Notes: generated by a model from the sequence alone, not told the origin. DNA of 64,000 nucleotides from an uncultured Collinsella sp. (GCA_905209455.1 CAJLTA010000009.1:1-64000), one strand, 5' to 3'; shown: positions 1 through 8,503, counted from the stretch's first letter. Translations and numbers: made by a program.

Positions 1-117
1 ACGAGCGGGGGCTCCTGTCTTTTTAGTGCCCTCGGATTGGGTCATAGTGTCTGTCGGTACCAAAACATCGGTGTTGTCGAAGTAGTCATTGGGGATGTTC
101 TTAAACGACTACATAGT

Positions 118-185
118 ATGAGAGTGGATAATCTCCCGGTTTGAGCCTGCATTCAAGCTCAAAGTGGGAGATTATCCACTCTCAT
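118..185. repeat. Long hairpin with perfect 20-bp arms
   Basis: The arms ATGAGAGTGGATAATCTCCC (118-137) and its exact reverse complement (166-185) flank an inner TTTGAGC/GCTCAAA stem (140-146 and 157-163). The hairpin sits about 40 bp past the pdxT stop and could end or stabilise its transcript. No strong U-run follows on the minus strand, so it is not a textbook terminator. It resembles the other long hairpins in this window in size, not in sequence. The first 117 bases hold no gene I can support. Confidence 0.7.
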
Positions 186-225
186 TTGCTATGCGTCCGA
201 AAATCCACGCTCGTTTGTTTTCTGC

Positions 226-813
226 CTACATTTGGAGGAAAAGCTCGTGGAGGCGCGTGTCGTCGTCGAGCTCGGGGTGGAAGGTGACGCCGAGCTGGTT
301 GCCCTGGCGGGCGGCGACGATACGGCCATCGACTTCGGCCAAGGCCTTGGCATTGCCGCGCACCTTGACGATGCGGGGTGCACGGATAAACGTTAACGGC
401 ACTTCACCGTCGATACCGTCTACCCGCCCCTTGGTGCGAAAACTGTCGAGCTGTCTGCCATAGGCATTGCGCTCGACAAGTACATCCATGGTTGCCAAAC
501 GCGGCGTGCCCTTATCGTCATGGGCGGCAAGGTCGTGAGCCAGTAGAATCAGGCCGGCGCAGGTGCCAAGGACGGGCATGCCTTCAACGATACGGGCATG
601 AAGCTCCTCGAGCATGCCCAATTCATCAAGCAGCTTCCCTTGAACGGTGGACTCGCCGCCAGGGATGACCAGACGATCAAAGTTCTGCGACAAATCGGCC
701 GCCTGCCTCAGCTCAATACAGTGTGCGCCAAGCTCGGATAGTCTTGCCTCGTGCTCGGCAAAAGCGCCTTGGACCGCCAGCACGGCGACCGTTTGGTCTG
801 CATAATCGCTCAT
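226..813 (-). CDS. pdxT: Pyridoxal 5'-phosphate synthase glutaminase subunit PdxT
   Basis: This is the class I glutamine amidotransferase half of the deoxyxylulose-5-phosphate-independent vitamin B6 pathway. It releases ammonia from glutamine and channels it to PdxS. The 195-residue protein has the normal family length. Visible motifs are the IPGGEST loop near residue 50, the nucleophilic Cys85 in GTCAG, and the His179/Glu181 pair in FHPEL. It lies 20 bp downstream of pdxS on the same strand, the usual operon order. Both would be controlled by the divergent MocR gene. Confidence 0.96.
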   Translation of the reverse strand: MSDYADQTVAVLAVQGAFAEHEARLSELGAHCIELRQAADLSQNFDRLVIPGGESTVQGKLLDELGMLEELHARIVEGMPVLGTCAGLILLAHDLAAHDDKGTPRLATMDVLVERNAYGRQLDSFRTKGRVDGIDGEVPLTFIRAPRIVKVRGNAKALAEVDGRIVAARQGNQLGVTFHPELDDDTRLHELFLQM

Positions 814-833
814 GTGCGATCCTTTCTGCTGGA

Positions 834-1724
834 CTAGCGCCCGCGCTCCTCCATGATAATCTCGATCTCGTCGGCGTTGATGCCCACCATGGCCTCGCCC
901 AGGTCCTCAGAAAGCTCGGCAATGAGCTTGGCATCAGTGAAGTTTGCCACAGCCTTGACGATGGCGGCGGCGCGCTTGGCGGGATCGCCACTCTTAAAGA
1001 TGCCCGAGCCGACAAAGACGCCCTCGGCGCCCAGCTGCATCATCAGCGCGGCGTCGGCGGGGGTCGCTACGCCGCCGGCGGCAAAGTTCACCACGGGAAG
1101 CTTGCCCGTGGCGTGAACCTCGCGTACCAGCTCGACCGGAACCTGCAGTTGCTTGGCTGCCTCAAAGAGCTCGTCATCGCGAAGGGCAACAACGTCGCGG
1201 ATCTGCTTTTGGATCTTGCGCATGTGGCGTACGGCCTGAACGACGTCGCCCGTGCCCGGCTCGCCCTTGGTGCGAATCATCGTGGCGCCCTCGGCAACAC
1301 GTCGCAGCGCCTCGCCCAGATCGCGGGCGCCGCAGACAAACGGGACGTCAAACTGGGTCTTGTCGATGTGGTAGACGTCATCGGCAGGGGAGAGAACCTC
1401 GGACTCGTCGATGTAATCGATCTCGATGGCCTGCAGGACCCGCGCCTCGACAATGTGACCGATGCGGCACTTGGCCATAACAGGGATGGAGACGGCCTCC
1501 TGGATGCCCTTGATCATCTTGGGGTCGCTCATGCGCGACACGCCGCCGGCGGCGCGGATGTCGGCCGGGATGCGCTCGAGAGCCATGACGGCGCAGGCGC
1601 CCGCCTCCTCGGCGATGCGTGCCTGCTCGGGCGTGGTGACGTCCATGATGACGCCGCCCTTGAGCATCTGCGCGAGCTCGCGATTGAGTTTGACGCGATC
1701 GGCCTTGCTGGTCTGTTCTGCCAT
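834..1724 (-). CDS. pdxS: Pyridoxal 5'-phosphate synthase lyase subunit PdxS
   Basis: PdxS builds pyridoxal 5'-phosphate from ribose 5-phosphate, glyceraldehyde 3-phosphate and ammonia supplied by PdxT. The (beta/alpha)8 barrel protein has about 296 residues. Its lysine-bearing motifs are visible: MAKCRIGH, and IRTKGEPGTG with the second reactive lysine. The start is placed at MAEQTSK because an AAGGGAG ribosome binding site sits just upstream. A longer open frame to 1766 has no such site. It is the first gene of pdxST and diverges from the MocR regulator. Confidence 0.96.
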   Translation of the reverse strand: MAEQTSKADRVKLNRELAQMLKGGVIMDVTTPEQARIAEEAGACAVMALERIPADIRAAGGVSRMSDPKMIKGIQEAVSIPVMAKCRIGHIVEARVLQAIEIDYIDESEVLSPADDVYHIDKTQFDVPFVCGARDLGEALRRVAEGATMIRTKGEPGTGDVVQAVRHMRKIQKQIRDVVALRDDELFEAAKQLQVPVELVREVHATGKLPVVNFAAGGVATPADAALMMQLGAEGVFVGSGIFKSGDPAKRAAAIVKAVANFTDAKLIAELSEDLGEAMVGINADEIEIIMEERGR

Positions 1725-1814
1725 GGTTGCTCCCTTGGTTGGCATGTGCATTGCTTGACGGAACATCCTATCGGGGAGCTGGGTATGGCGAAATACTCAG
1801 TTTTCGAGATAATA

Positions 1815-1858
1815 ATAAGGTCAGCTTAATACCAGATTGAAAAGCTCGATAAGGTCAG
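1815..1858. promoter_or_regulatory. Direct repeat pair, probable MocR/PdxR operator
   Basis: Two identical 10-mers, ATAAGGTCAG, lie at 1815-1824 and 1849-1858. They are 34 bp apart, about three helical turns, between the divergent pdxS and MocR genes. MocR-type regulators such as GabR are known to bind direct repeats on one DNA face at this kind of spacing. Binding here is inferred. Confidence 0.55.
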
Positions 1859-1869
1859 GTGGCAAACTC

Positions 1870-3306
1870 ATGCTTGACTACAATTTGGAAAAACGTGGCG
1901 AGGCATCGCTTTATGAGTATGTTTACCAGCAAATCCGAGATGATATTGTTGCTGGACGTATTGTGGCGGGGGAGCATCTTCCGTCTAAGCGCGCCTTTGC
2001 CAGTCATCTGGGAATCAGTGTCATTACCATCGAGAATGCATATAGCCAGTTACTCGCTGAGGGCTATATTTGCTCAATGCCGCGTCGTGGCTACTACGCT
2101 TGCGAGCTTCCGGATGCACCGGTTTTGGCTTCGGCTGCGGAGGGCATCGACCGAGATGCCGTCTCTGTGGACCCCAGCGCGCATGATGTCCGCGGGCGGG
2201 TCGAGCAATTCGATGCGCTTTCTCCTTCTGCTTTGGAGGCGGCGCGGCTTTGGCAAAGCGCGCTACGGGCGACGCTGGCATCCGAAGACGAGCGCGAAAT
2301 CTTTTCGCCCGCACCGGCGCAGGGCACTGCTCGGCTGCGACGCGCAATTGCTCACCATCTGCACGGGACAAGGGGTATGAATGTCGACCCCAACAACATC
2401 GTTATCGGTGCGGGCGCCCAGCTGCTCGATACCATGTTGGTTCAGTTGCTTGGCGCGGACAAGGTGTATGCGGTTGAGGATCCGGGCTATTTGCGTCTGA
2501 CGCGTATCTATCAGGCTATGGGCTGCCAAGTTCGACATATCCCGTTGGATGATGAGGGCGTGGACTTGAGCACTCTGCAGAAAAGCGGGACCGATGTCCT
2601 TCACCTGATGCCGTCCCATCAGTATCCGACCGGCCTTGTGACGAGCATTGCGCGTCGCTATGCGCTTCTGAGCTGGGCCGCCGAGCGACCAGGTCGGTAT
2701 CTCATCGAAGATGACTTTGATTGTGAGTTTCGCCTTGCTGGCAAGCCGATTCCCGCGCTCGCGTCGATCGATGCCGCCCAGTCGGTTATCTACACCAACA
2801 CGTTTTCGAAGAGCCTTTCATCGGCGTTGCGTTTGGCGTACATGGTGTTGCCCGATGAGTTAATGGAGCGGTTTAGGCGCAACCTTGGTTTCTACGCCTC
2901 GTCGGTGAGTTCTGTTGACCAGGTCGCTTTGGCTCGTTTGCTGGAATCGGGTGATTACGAGCGACATGTGAACCGCGTGCGAGTTCGTGCTCGCGAGGCG
3001 CGTGATGGTCTGGCGGCGCTTGTGCGGAAGGCATTTCCGGCAGGGGAGGTCTCGATTGAGCATGCAGACGCGGGTCTTTACTGCACTGTGGTTGCGGAGC
3101 GCGGAACGGGCGGAAGCTCTTTTGCGCAGGTCCTCACGCGCTCGAGCATCCCTTTTATCGATATCGGTGACTGTTTTTGGTGTGCCGATGGCGCATCTGC
3201 CCCTGAAAACTCAACTCATATTCTTGTCCAGTATGACGATCTGAGTCCAAAAGTACTAACTACCTTGGAATTGCAGCTAATGGGGGGCACTCTGCAGCCT
3301 AAGTGA
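1870..3306 (+). CDS. pdxR: MocR-family (PdxR-like) GntR/aminotransferase regulator
   Basis: The protein has an N-terminal GntR winged helix (about residues 10-75, with LPSKRAFASHLGIS as the recognition region). A fold-type I aminotransferase domain follows; its PLP lysine lies in the TNTFSKSL stretch. Proteins of this build sense PLP or its derivatives. When divergent from pdxST they usually control B6 synthesis, so PdxR is the likely role. The start at MLDYNLEK follows an AGGTGG site; an upstream frame to 1837 is less likely. Its TGA stop lies inside the left end of a 121-bp repeat element. Confidence 0.85.
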   Translation: MLDYNLEKRGEASLYEYVYQQIRDDIVAGRIVAGEHLPSKRAFASHLGISVITIENAYSQLLAEGYICSMPRRGYYACELPDAPVLASAAEGIDRDAVSVDPSAHDVRGRVEQFDALSPSALEAARLWQSALRATLASEDEREIFSPAPAQGTARLRRAIAHHLHGTRGMNVDPNNIVIGAGAQLLDTMLVQLLGADKVYAVEDPGYLRLTRIYQAMGCQVRHIPLDDEGVDLSTLQKSGTDVLHLMPSHQYPTGLVTSIARRYALLSWAAERPGRYLIEDDFDCEFRLAGKPIPALASIDAAQSVIYTNTFSKSLSSALRLAYMVLPDELMERFRRNLGFYASSVSSVDQVALARLLESGDYERHVNRVRVRAREARDGLAALVRKAFPAGEVSIEHADAGLYCTVVAERGTGGSSFAQVLTRSSIPFIDIGDCFWCADGASAPENSTHILVQYDDLSPKVLTTLELQLMGGTLQPK

Positions 3307-3420
3307 GTAGGCTTTTGGCACTTTGGAGACCAGACCGTTTTGCAACAAGGCATTTACCTGCGGGTTTGAAAAGCAGGATGACCGGCCTGCTCGGGATGTT
3401 CAAAAAAGTCTACTCACTTG
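3300..3420. repeat. 121-bp palindromic element, copy 1
   Basis: This is one of three copies of identical length (others at 4720 and 14742). The end TAAGTGAGTAGGCTTTT is inverted as AAAAGTCTACTCACTTG at the right. The left end carries TAA, TGA and TAG, one in each frame, and it supplies the stop codon of the MocR gene. The interior shares CCGTTTTGCAACAAG and TTACCTGCGG with copy 2. No protein is encoded. Confidence 0.85.
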
Positions 3421-3453
3421 CCGCGCAAAGCTTCTACATGAGAAAAAAATGAG

Positions 3454-3519
3454 GTTTTCAACAGGGTTTCGTCCAGCTCTTGGCAAACTTTTGGCCAGTT
3501 GGGGAGGGCTGTTGAAAAC
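3454..3519. repeat. Inverted repeat GTTTTCAACAG / CTGTTGAAAAC
   Basis: Perfect 11-bp arms lie at 3454-3464 and 3509-3519, with a 44-bp interior that can pair in part (TTGGC with GCCAG). It sits between the 121-bp element and the next gene, about 85 bp before its start. It may be part of the promoter region or a remnant of a small mobile element. Confidence 0.45.
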
Positions 3520-3602
3520 TTGGCAGTCCGTTCGGCGCCATTTTTGGTGCGTTCGCGCCAATGCGTGACTGACTGGGTTGAAATTCGTGTTTTCCTGTGC
3601 CT

Positions 3603-4730
3603 ATGAAGGATCTACTTTGTGACATATCGGCTTTTAGGTACTGGCGTTTGCCTCCTCAAGTCCGCGCTTTGTGTCCGCCGCTTCCACGACCGGAAGAAGA
3701 CCGGCAGCGATATGATCTCGCCCGCAACCCGACGGCTGCGGTCGCGCTCGGTTTTCCGTTGTATACATTGGTTCGGACGAGAAACAAACGGACTTGTCCA
3801 GCCAGCATTAGGCAGCGGCTGTTTCTTGGTGAGCTTCCCAGGGAATCCGTGCTGGAAACGGAGCATGGGTTTTTGATTACGTCTCCTCTACTGACGGCAT
3901 TCATCATGTCGCGGCACCTGACGGATCTCCAGCTTCTTTTGGTATTGGCGGAGATGTGTGGCTTGTTTGCGGTGTGCGCTCTGCCGGCGGCACTTGAGGC
4001 GGAGCTTTCGCGTGCAATTGATTCGGGCGCGATTTCGACAACGTTCGGTTGGGTGCGCTGTCCGTCCGAGGGCGGCACCGCCTCAAATTTATGGCGTCGA
4101 GACGCTTTGGTTTTGGGCGGAGACCTTGACCGCTTTTGTTCAGATGTTTGCGGGGTGCGTTACGGCAATAGATTTATGGCGGTATCGCAACTCGTCCCAT
4201 TGGGTGCCGCGTCGCCTTTTGAGGTCGAGGCGTATTTGTTGCTTGGACTGCCGCGAGCCCTGGGAGGCGAAGGGTTTTGCGGTATAGAGCTCAATGTCGA
4301 AGTGACGTTAAGCACAAGTGCTCGAGCGATTGTGGGAAAGTCCCGTGTGTATATCGATCTACTTCTGTCTTCGCCGGACGGCAGGCGACAGGTGGCCATT
4401 GAATGTCAGGGAAAGGCCTCGCACGGACGCGCAGGGGATGGCTTGCGTGACGCTGACCGCATGACGGCCCTTCAGGCCATGGGCTACGATGTGCTTCTCC
4501 TTACACACAGACAGATATCGGATGAGGATAGATTCCGCGCGATCGTTAAGGCCGTATGCAGGATGCTCGATGCTGAATATCGTGATAAAAGCTCGGATGA
4601 GCAAAGGGCTGAGGCATTACTCCGGTCTGAACTATTCATTGACTGGACAAAATTGGGAGTAATCGACGGAAAGATGCCCGCTAGACACAAAATGGCTCGA
4701 TCGTGGACGGCTGCGGTTCTAAGTGAGTAG
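3603..4730 (+). CDS. AbiEi-like / DUF559 nuclease-like protein
   Basis: The 375-residue protein is best matched by the actinobacterial architecture of an AbiEi-antitoxin-like region followed by a DUF559 (very-short-patch-repair-like, PD-(D/E)XK) domain. The middle region LITSPLLTAFIMSRHLTD resembles the AbiEi segment. SPFEVEAYLLLGLP precedes the nuclease-like part (about 205-325), where VYIDLLL supplies the Asp and AIECQGK the Glu-x-Gln/Lys. Family assignment is by eye. ATG at 3603 is chosen; a GTG lies two codons upstream, and neither has a clear ribosome binding site. The TAG stop lies inside the second 121-bp element, so the gene is bracketed by copies. No AbiEii toxin partner is adjacent. 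Confidence 0.6.
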   Translation: MKDLLCDISAFRYWRLPPQVRALCPPLPRPEEDRQRYDLARNPTAAVALGFPLYTLVRTRNKRTCPASIRQRLFLGELPRESVLETEHGFLITSPLLTAFIMSRHLTDLQLLLVLAEMCGLFAVCALPAALEAELSRAIDSGAISTTFGWVRCPSEGGTASNLWRRDALVLGGDLDRFCSDVCGVRYGNRFMAVSQLVPLGAASPFEVEAYLLLGLPRALGGEGFCGIELNVEVTLSTSARAIVGKSRVYIDLLLSSPDGRRQVAIECQGKASHGRAGDGLRDADRMTALQAMGYDVLLLTHRQISDEDRFRAIVKAVCRMLDAEYRDKSSDEQRAEALLRSELFIDWTKLGVIDGKMPARHKMARSWTAAVLSE

Positions 4731-4840
4731 ACTTTTGGCACTTTGGCGACCAAGCCGTTTTGCAACAAGTCATTTACCTGCGGCTTTATAAAGCAATATG
4801 GATGGCGTGCTCGGCAAGTTCCAAAAAGTCTACTCACTTA
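4720..4840. repeat. 121-bp palindromic element, copy 2
   Basis: Its ends TAAGTGAGTAGACTTTT and AAAAGTCTACTCACTTA are exact inverted repeats over 17 bp. The left end provides the TAG stop of the upstream gene. Copies 1 and 2 share most of their interior, including CTTTGG-GACCA, CCGTTTTGCAACAAG and CATTTACCTGCGG. Confidence 0.88.
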
Positions 4841-4906
4841 GTTTTTGACGAGAAGCCGATGCCGAAGGCGGTCCTATTTCAGGGCGTTAACAAGTTCGTG
4901 AGGCAC

Positions 4907-4939
4907 GAAAAAGGCCCGAACCAATACGGTCCGGGCCTC
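4907..4939 (-). terminator. Intrinsic terminator of the rubrerythrin gene
   Basis: Read on the minus strand, GGCCCG and CGGGCC pair around a 13-base loop and are followed by TTTTTCGTG. It lies about 35 bp past the rubrerythrin stop. Confidence 0.75.
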
Positions 4940-4972
4940 ATCGAGCTTGAGGTTATGTCTCAGGCGGTTGGC

Positions 4973-5533
4973 TTAGCCAAAGTAGCGCTTAAGCAGGCCG
5001 GCAAAAGCTTTGCCGTGGCGGGCCTCGTCACGAGCCATCTCGTGCACGGTGTCGTGGATGGCATCGAGGCCAGCGGCCTTGGCGCGCTTAGCAAGATCGG
5101 TCTTGCCGGCAGTGGCGCCGTTCTCGGCCTCAACGCGCATCTCGAGGTTCTTCTTGGTAGAGTCGGTCACGACCTCGCCCAGGAGCTCAGCGAACTTGGC
5201 GGCGTGCTCGGCCTCCTCGTGGGCAGCCTTCTCCCAGTACAGGCCGATCTCGGGATAACCCTCGCGATGGGCGACGCGAGCCATGGCCAGGTACATACCG
5301 ACCTCGGAGCACTCACCCTCAAAGTTGGCGCGCAGGTCGGCAACGATATCCTCAGAGACGCCCTCCATCTTGGCGACGCCCACGACGTGCTCGGCAGCCC
5401 ACTCGAGCTGACCCTCCTCCTGCTTCAGGAAGCGAGAACCGGGAACGCCGCACTGGGGGCACTTGAAGTCCTCGGGCAGCTGGTCGCCGTCGAACTCTTC
5501 CACATAACCGCAAACGGGGCAAACAAACTTCAT
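4973..5533 (-). CDS. rbr: Reverse rubrerythrin (rubredoxin domain first)
   Basis: This is a cytoplasmic non-haem iron peroxidase that protects anaerobes by reducing hydrogen peroxide with electrons from NAD(P)H. The rubredoxin domain is at the N terminus (Cys5, Cys8, Cys25, Cys28 in CPVCGY and CPQCG). A ferritin-like diiron domain follows, with FEGECSEVGMYLAMARVAH and EKAAHEEAEHAAKF supplying ligands. Rubredoxin-first order defines the reverse rubrerythrins. The start at MKFVCPVC is set by an AAAGGAT site; a longer frame to 5638 has no domain content. It is monocistronic and divergent from the alcohol dehydrogenase operon. Confidence 0.92.
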   Translation of the reverse strand: MKFVCPVCGYVEEFDGDQLPEDFKCPQCGVPGSRFLKQEEGQLEWAAEHVVGVAKMEGVSEDIVADLRANFEGECSEVGMYLAMARVAHREGYPEIGLYWEKAAHEEAEHAAKFAELLGEVVTDSTKKNLEMRVEAENGATAGKTDLAKRAKAAGLDAIHDTVHEMARDEARHGKAFAGLLKRYFG

Positions 5534-5691
5534 GATTCGATCCTTTCGATCGATGGCGATTGTGCGCTCGTCCGGTCCCGTAAGGGCCCTCTCCGGACGT
5601 GCGTCTTGACGAGTCCTATTATCCATAAATGCAACCAAATGTGAAGCCTATTAGGAATGATTTTTAATAAAACATTTTTGAGATATGAAGA

Positions 5692-5707
5692 TGTTGATTG
5701 ATTAACG
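5692..5707. promoter_or_regulatory. Rex-like operator, distal site
   Basis: TGTTGA-ttga-TTAACG has the 6-4-6 layout of clostridial Rex operators (core TGTTAA-N4-TTAACA), with one mismatch per arm. It lies between the divergent rubrerythrin and alcohol dehydrogenase genes. Confidence 0.4.
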
Positions 5708-5755
5708 ATTGGCAGGCCGTCTTTGACCGCCGCTGAGTACAATCGGTCGAGCAAA

Positions 5756-5771
5756 TGTTGACCTATCAACA
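5756..5771. promoter_or_regulatory. Rex-like operator, proximal site
   Basis: TGTTGA-ccta-TCAACA is a perfect 6-4-6 palindrome ending 18 bp before the alcohol dehydrogenase start. It differs from the Rex core by one base in each arm. Rex senses NADH/NAD+ and typically represses fermentation dehydrogenase genes of this type; binding here is inferred. Confidence 0.5.
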
Positions 5772-5789
5772 AATGAAGGAGTTTCCTTT

Positions 5790-7010
5790 ATGCATCTAGC
5801 CCGTCGTGCCTGGTGCCGAACATATCAGACGGTTTTTCGCATTGCATTGCCGATCCTGCCCTATACCGAGCCGCGCATTTTAGAGCATGCCGAGGATGTG
5901 CCCGCGGTGCTTCAAAAGCGCTCGATCCAGAAGGTCCTTATCGTGACGGATCCCGGCATTGCCCGTCTGGGGCTCACGGCACCGCTCGAGACGGCGCTCG
6001 CATCCAGGGGGATTGGCGTTACGGTCTATGCCGAAACGCGTGCAAACCCCACGGTTTCAAACGTGGAAGAAGCGGCGTCCCTGTATCGAGAGAGCGCCTG
6101 CCAGGCCATTATCGGCTTTGGCGGAGGATCAGCCATGGACTGCGCCAAGGGCGTGGGCGCACGCATTGCGCAGCCAAACAAGCCCATCAACAAGATGCGC
6201 GGCCTGCTGCGGATTCATCGTCGCCTGCCGCTGCTCATCGCCGTTCCCACTACCGCCGGCACGGGAAGCGAAGCCACGCTTGCGGCGGTAATTACCGATG
6301 ACGGGACGCACTACAAATACCCCATTAACGACTTTGTGCTCATCCCGCGTTTTGCAGTCCACGACCCCGAGTTTACGTGCGGCTTGCCCGCTTCCATTAC
6401 GGGGCAGACGGGCATGGACGCCCTGACGCATGCCGTTGAGGCCTTTATCGGGCGAAGCACCACGCCCTATACGCGCAAGATGGCGCGACAGGCGGTGCAG
6501 CTTATCCACGACAATTTGCTCGAGGCCTATGAGCATGGTGACGACATGTGCGCTCGTCGCAATATGCTTTTGGCGGCGTATAAGGCGGGCGTTGCGTTTA
6601 CCCGCTCCTATGTCGGATATGTGCATGCCATCGCGCACAGTTTGGGCGGCCGATACGGAATTCCGCACGGTTTGGCCAACGCGATCATCCTGCCGCACAT
6701 GCTTCGCGCTTATGGTGACGCCGCCGCCCCCAAGCTTGCCGATCTTGCTCACATGGCGGGCATTGCGCCGGCTACCGCGCAGGATAGTCTTGCGGCCGAG
6801 GCCTTTATCGATTGGGTCGACCGCATGAACGAGGCCCTGGGAATCCCCAAATATGTTTTGGGCATTCGCCGCTCTGACATTCCCGAGATGGCGGCGCATG
6901 CCGATGCCGAGGCCAATCCGCTATACCCCGTTCCGTTTCTAATGGACCGCTTGGAGCTCGAGCATATGTACGAAGTCGTTGCAGGTGGTATGTTTGAGGA
7001 CGAAAATTAG
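5790..7010 (+). CDS. Iron-containing alcohol dehydrogenase
   Basis: This is a group III, NAD(P)-linked alcohol dehydrogenase of 406 residues. It interconverts an alcohol and an aldehyde, probably at the end of fermentation. Visible motifs are the dinucleotide-binding GFGGGSAMDCAKG near residue 110, PTTAGTGSEA near 155, GMDALTHAVEA near 210, and the metal-binding histidines in HAIAHSLGG and GIPHGLAN. AAGGAG lies 7 bp before ATG. The next gene, an aldehyde dehydrogenase, starts 8 bp downstream, so the two probably handle the same carbon skeleton. The true substrate cannot be read from the sequence. Confidence 0.9.
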   Translation: MHLARRAWCRTYQTVFRIALPILPYTEPRILEHAEDVPAVLQKRSIQKVLIVTDPGIARLGLTAPLETALASRGIGVTVYAETRANPTVSNVEEAASLYRESACQAIIGFGGGSAMDCAKGVGARIAQPNKPINKMRGLLRIHRRLPLLIAVPTTAGTGSEATLAAVITDDGTHYKYPINDFVLIPRFAVHDPEFTCGLPASITGQTGMDALTHAVEAFIGRSTTPYTRKMARQAVQLIHDNLLEAYEHGDDMCARRNMLLAAYKAGVAFTRSYVGYVHAIAHSLGGRYGIPHGLANAIILPHMLRAYGDAAAPKLADLAHMAGIAPATAQDSLAAEAFIDWVDRMNEALGIPKYVLGIRRSDIPEMAAHADAEANPLYPVPFLMDRLELEHMYEVVAGGMFEDEN

Positions 7011-7018
7011 GAGGGTCC

Positions 7019-8398
7019 ATGAACACCGAGGAAATTGCGCGCATCGTCGGCGATCAGCGCGCCTACTTTAAGACGCACGCCACGTTTGATGTCGATGCTC
7101 GACGTCGCGCGCTCGTGAGTTTACGCGATGCGGTGCGGGCCCACGAGGCCGATATCGCCCATGCGCTCAAGACCGATTTGGGGAAGTCGCATGACGAGGC
7201 CTATATGTGCGAGATTGGTACGTCGCTTTCCGAGATTCGACATCAGATCGCTCACGTGGCTCGATGGAGTCGTCCGCGCCTGCGTCCGTGCGATCTCGCT
7301 AACGCCGTGAGCGTGTGCAAAACGCAAGCCGTGCCCTATGGCGTCACACTCATCATGGCTCCGTGGAACTACCCGTTTTTGCTAACACTCGAGCCGCTCG
7401 CCGGCGCCCTTGCCGCGGGCAATACCGTGGTCATCAAGCCGAGTGCCTATGCTCCGGCATCGAGCGCGGTGCTCAAGCAAATCTGTGAAGAGGCATTTGA
7501 TCCGTGCCTGGTGACGGTTGTCGAGGGCGGGCGCGCCGAGAACGAAGCGTTGCTCGATGAGTGCTGGGACAAGATCTTCTTTACCGGTAGCGTTCCGGTC
7601 GGCAAGCTCGTCATGGAGCGCGCAAGTAAAAACCTTACGCCCGTGACGCTTGAGCTGGGCGGAAAGAGTCCCTGTATCGTGGATGCGACGGCAAACTTGA
7701 AGGTTGCGGCACGGCGTATCGCCTTTGGTAAGTGGCTCAACGTGGGGCAGACCTGCGTGGCGCCCGACTACCTGCTGGTCGATGCGCGCGTGCACGACGA
7801 GCTGCTGGACCTTATCAAGGAGGAGGCCCGCCGTATGTTTGGCGAGCATCCGCTCGATAACGAGGACTACGGGCATATCGTCAACGCCAAGCATTTTGCG
7901 CGCGTGCGCGGGCTGATCGATCCCGATAAGGTTGTGCTTGGAGGTACCGCGCGCGAGACTTCGCTCAAGATCGAGCCGACGATTTTGGACGGCGTGACCC
8001 CCGATGACGCCGTGATGCAGGAGGAGATTTTCGGCCCCATCTTGCCGGTGCTGACGTTTGAGAGCCTAGACGAGGCCGAGACGTTTATTACGGATCGTCC
8101 GACGCCGCTGGCCCTGTATATCTTTAGCCAGGACCGTTCGGTTCAGCAACGCTTTGTGCGCTACGTGCCCTTTGGCGGCGGCTGCGTCAACGACACGATT
8201 ATGCACTTGGCTACGAGCCATATGGGCTTTGGTGGCATGGGTGCGAGCGGTATGGGGCGGTACCATGGACGCGAGAGCTTCGATACGTTTAGCCACAAGA
8301 AGAGCATCGTGAACAAGGCAACGTGGCTGGACGTGCCATTCCGCTATGCTCCTTACGCAAGCTGGAAGCACAAGTTCGTGCGCATGTTTGTGCATTAG
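7019..8398 (+). CDS. Class 3-type aldehyde dehydrogenase
   Basis: The 459-residue NAD(P)-dependent aldehyde dehydrogenase oxidises an aldehyde to the acid. The catalytic Cys246 lies in NVGQTCVAPDY, and the general base Glu212 in LELGGKSP. The cofactor segment APWNYPFLLTLEP is near residue 115. The short length and the hydrophobic C-terminal tail are typical of the class 3 (fatty/aromatic aldehyde) branch, not of the CoA-acylating family. A TAGGAGGG site lies before ATG. It is the second gene of the adh operon and ends at a strong terminator. Confidence 0.9.
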   Translation: MNTEEIARIVGDQRAYFKTHATFDVDARRRALVSLRDAVRAHEADIAHALKTDLGKSHDEAYMCEIGTSLSEIRHQIAHVARWSRPRLRPCDLANAVSVCKTQAVPYGVTLIMAPWNYPFLLTLEPLAGALAAGNTVVIKPSAYAPASSAVLKQICEEAFDPCLVTVVEGGRAENEALLDECWDKIFFTGSVPVGKLVMERASKNLTPVTLELGGKSPCIVDATANLKVAARRIAFGKWLNVGQTCVAPDYLLVDARVHDELLDLIKEEARRMFGEHPLDNEDYGHIVNAKHFARVRGLIDPDKVVLGGTARETSLKIEPTILDGVTPDDAVMQEEIFGPILPVLTFESLDEAETFITDRPTPLALYIFSQDRSVQQRFVRYVPFGGGCVNDTIMHLATSHMGFGGMGASGMGRYHGRESFDTFSHKKSIVNKATWLDVPFRYAPYASWKHKFVRMFVH

Positions 8399-8406
8399 AA
8401 AAGGGC

Positions 8407-8446
8407 GCAGGTAATACGAACAAGTGTTCCTATTACCTGCATTTTG
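8407..8446 (+). terminator. Intrinsic terminator of the adh-aldh operon
   Basis: GCAGGTAATA and TATTACCTGC pair perfectly, with an inner GAAC/GTTC stem, followed by ATTTTGCG. It begins 8 bp past the aldehyde dehydrogenase stop. Confidence 0.8.
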
Positions 8447-8503
8447 CGTTAGACTACTGTTATGGAGCACGGATGGGCCAACTCCCTTTAGAAGGGATTT
8501 GGT

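Noticed and set aside
3603..4730. Complete AbiE toxin-antitoxin system
   Set aside because: Only an AbiEi-like region is suggested, fused to a DUF559 domain. No AbiEii-type nucleotidyltransferase toxin lies beside it.
3300..4840. Composite transposon
   Set aside because: The flanking elements are only 121 bp and no transposase is encoded in or near them. A passive element is as likely.
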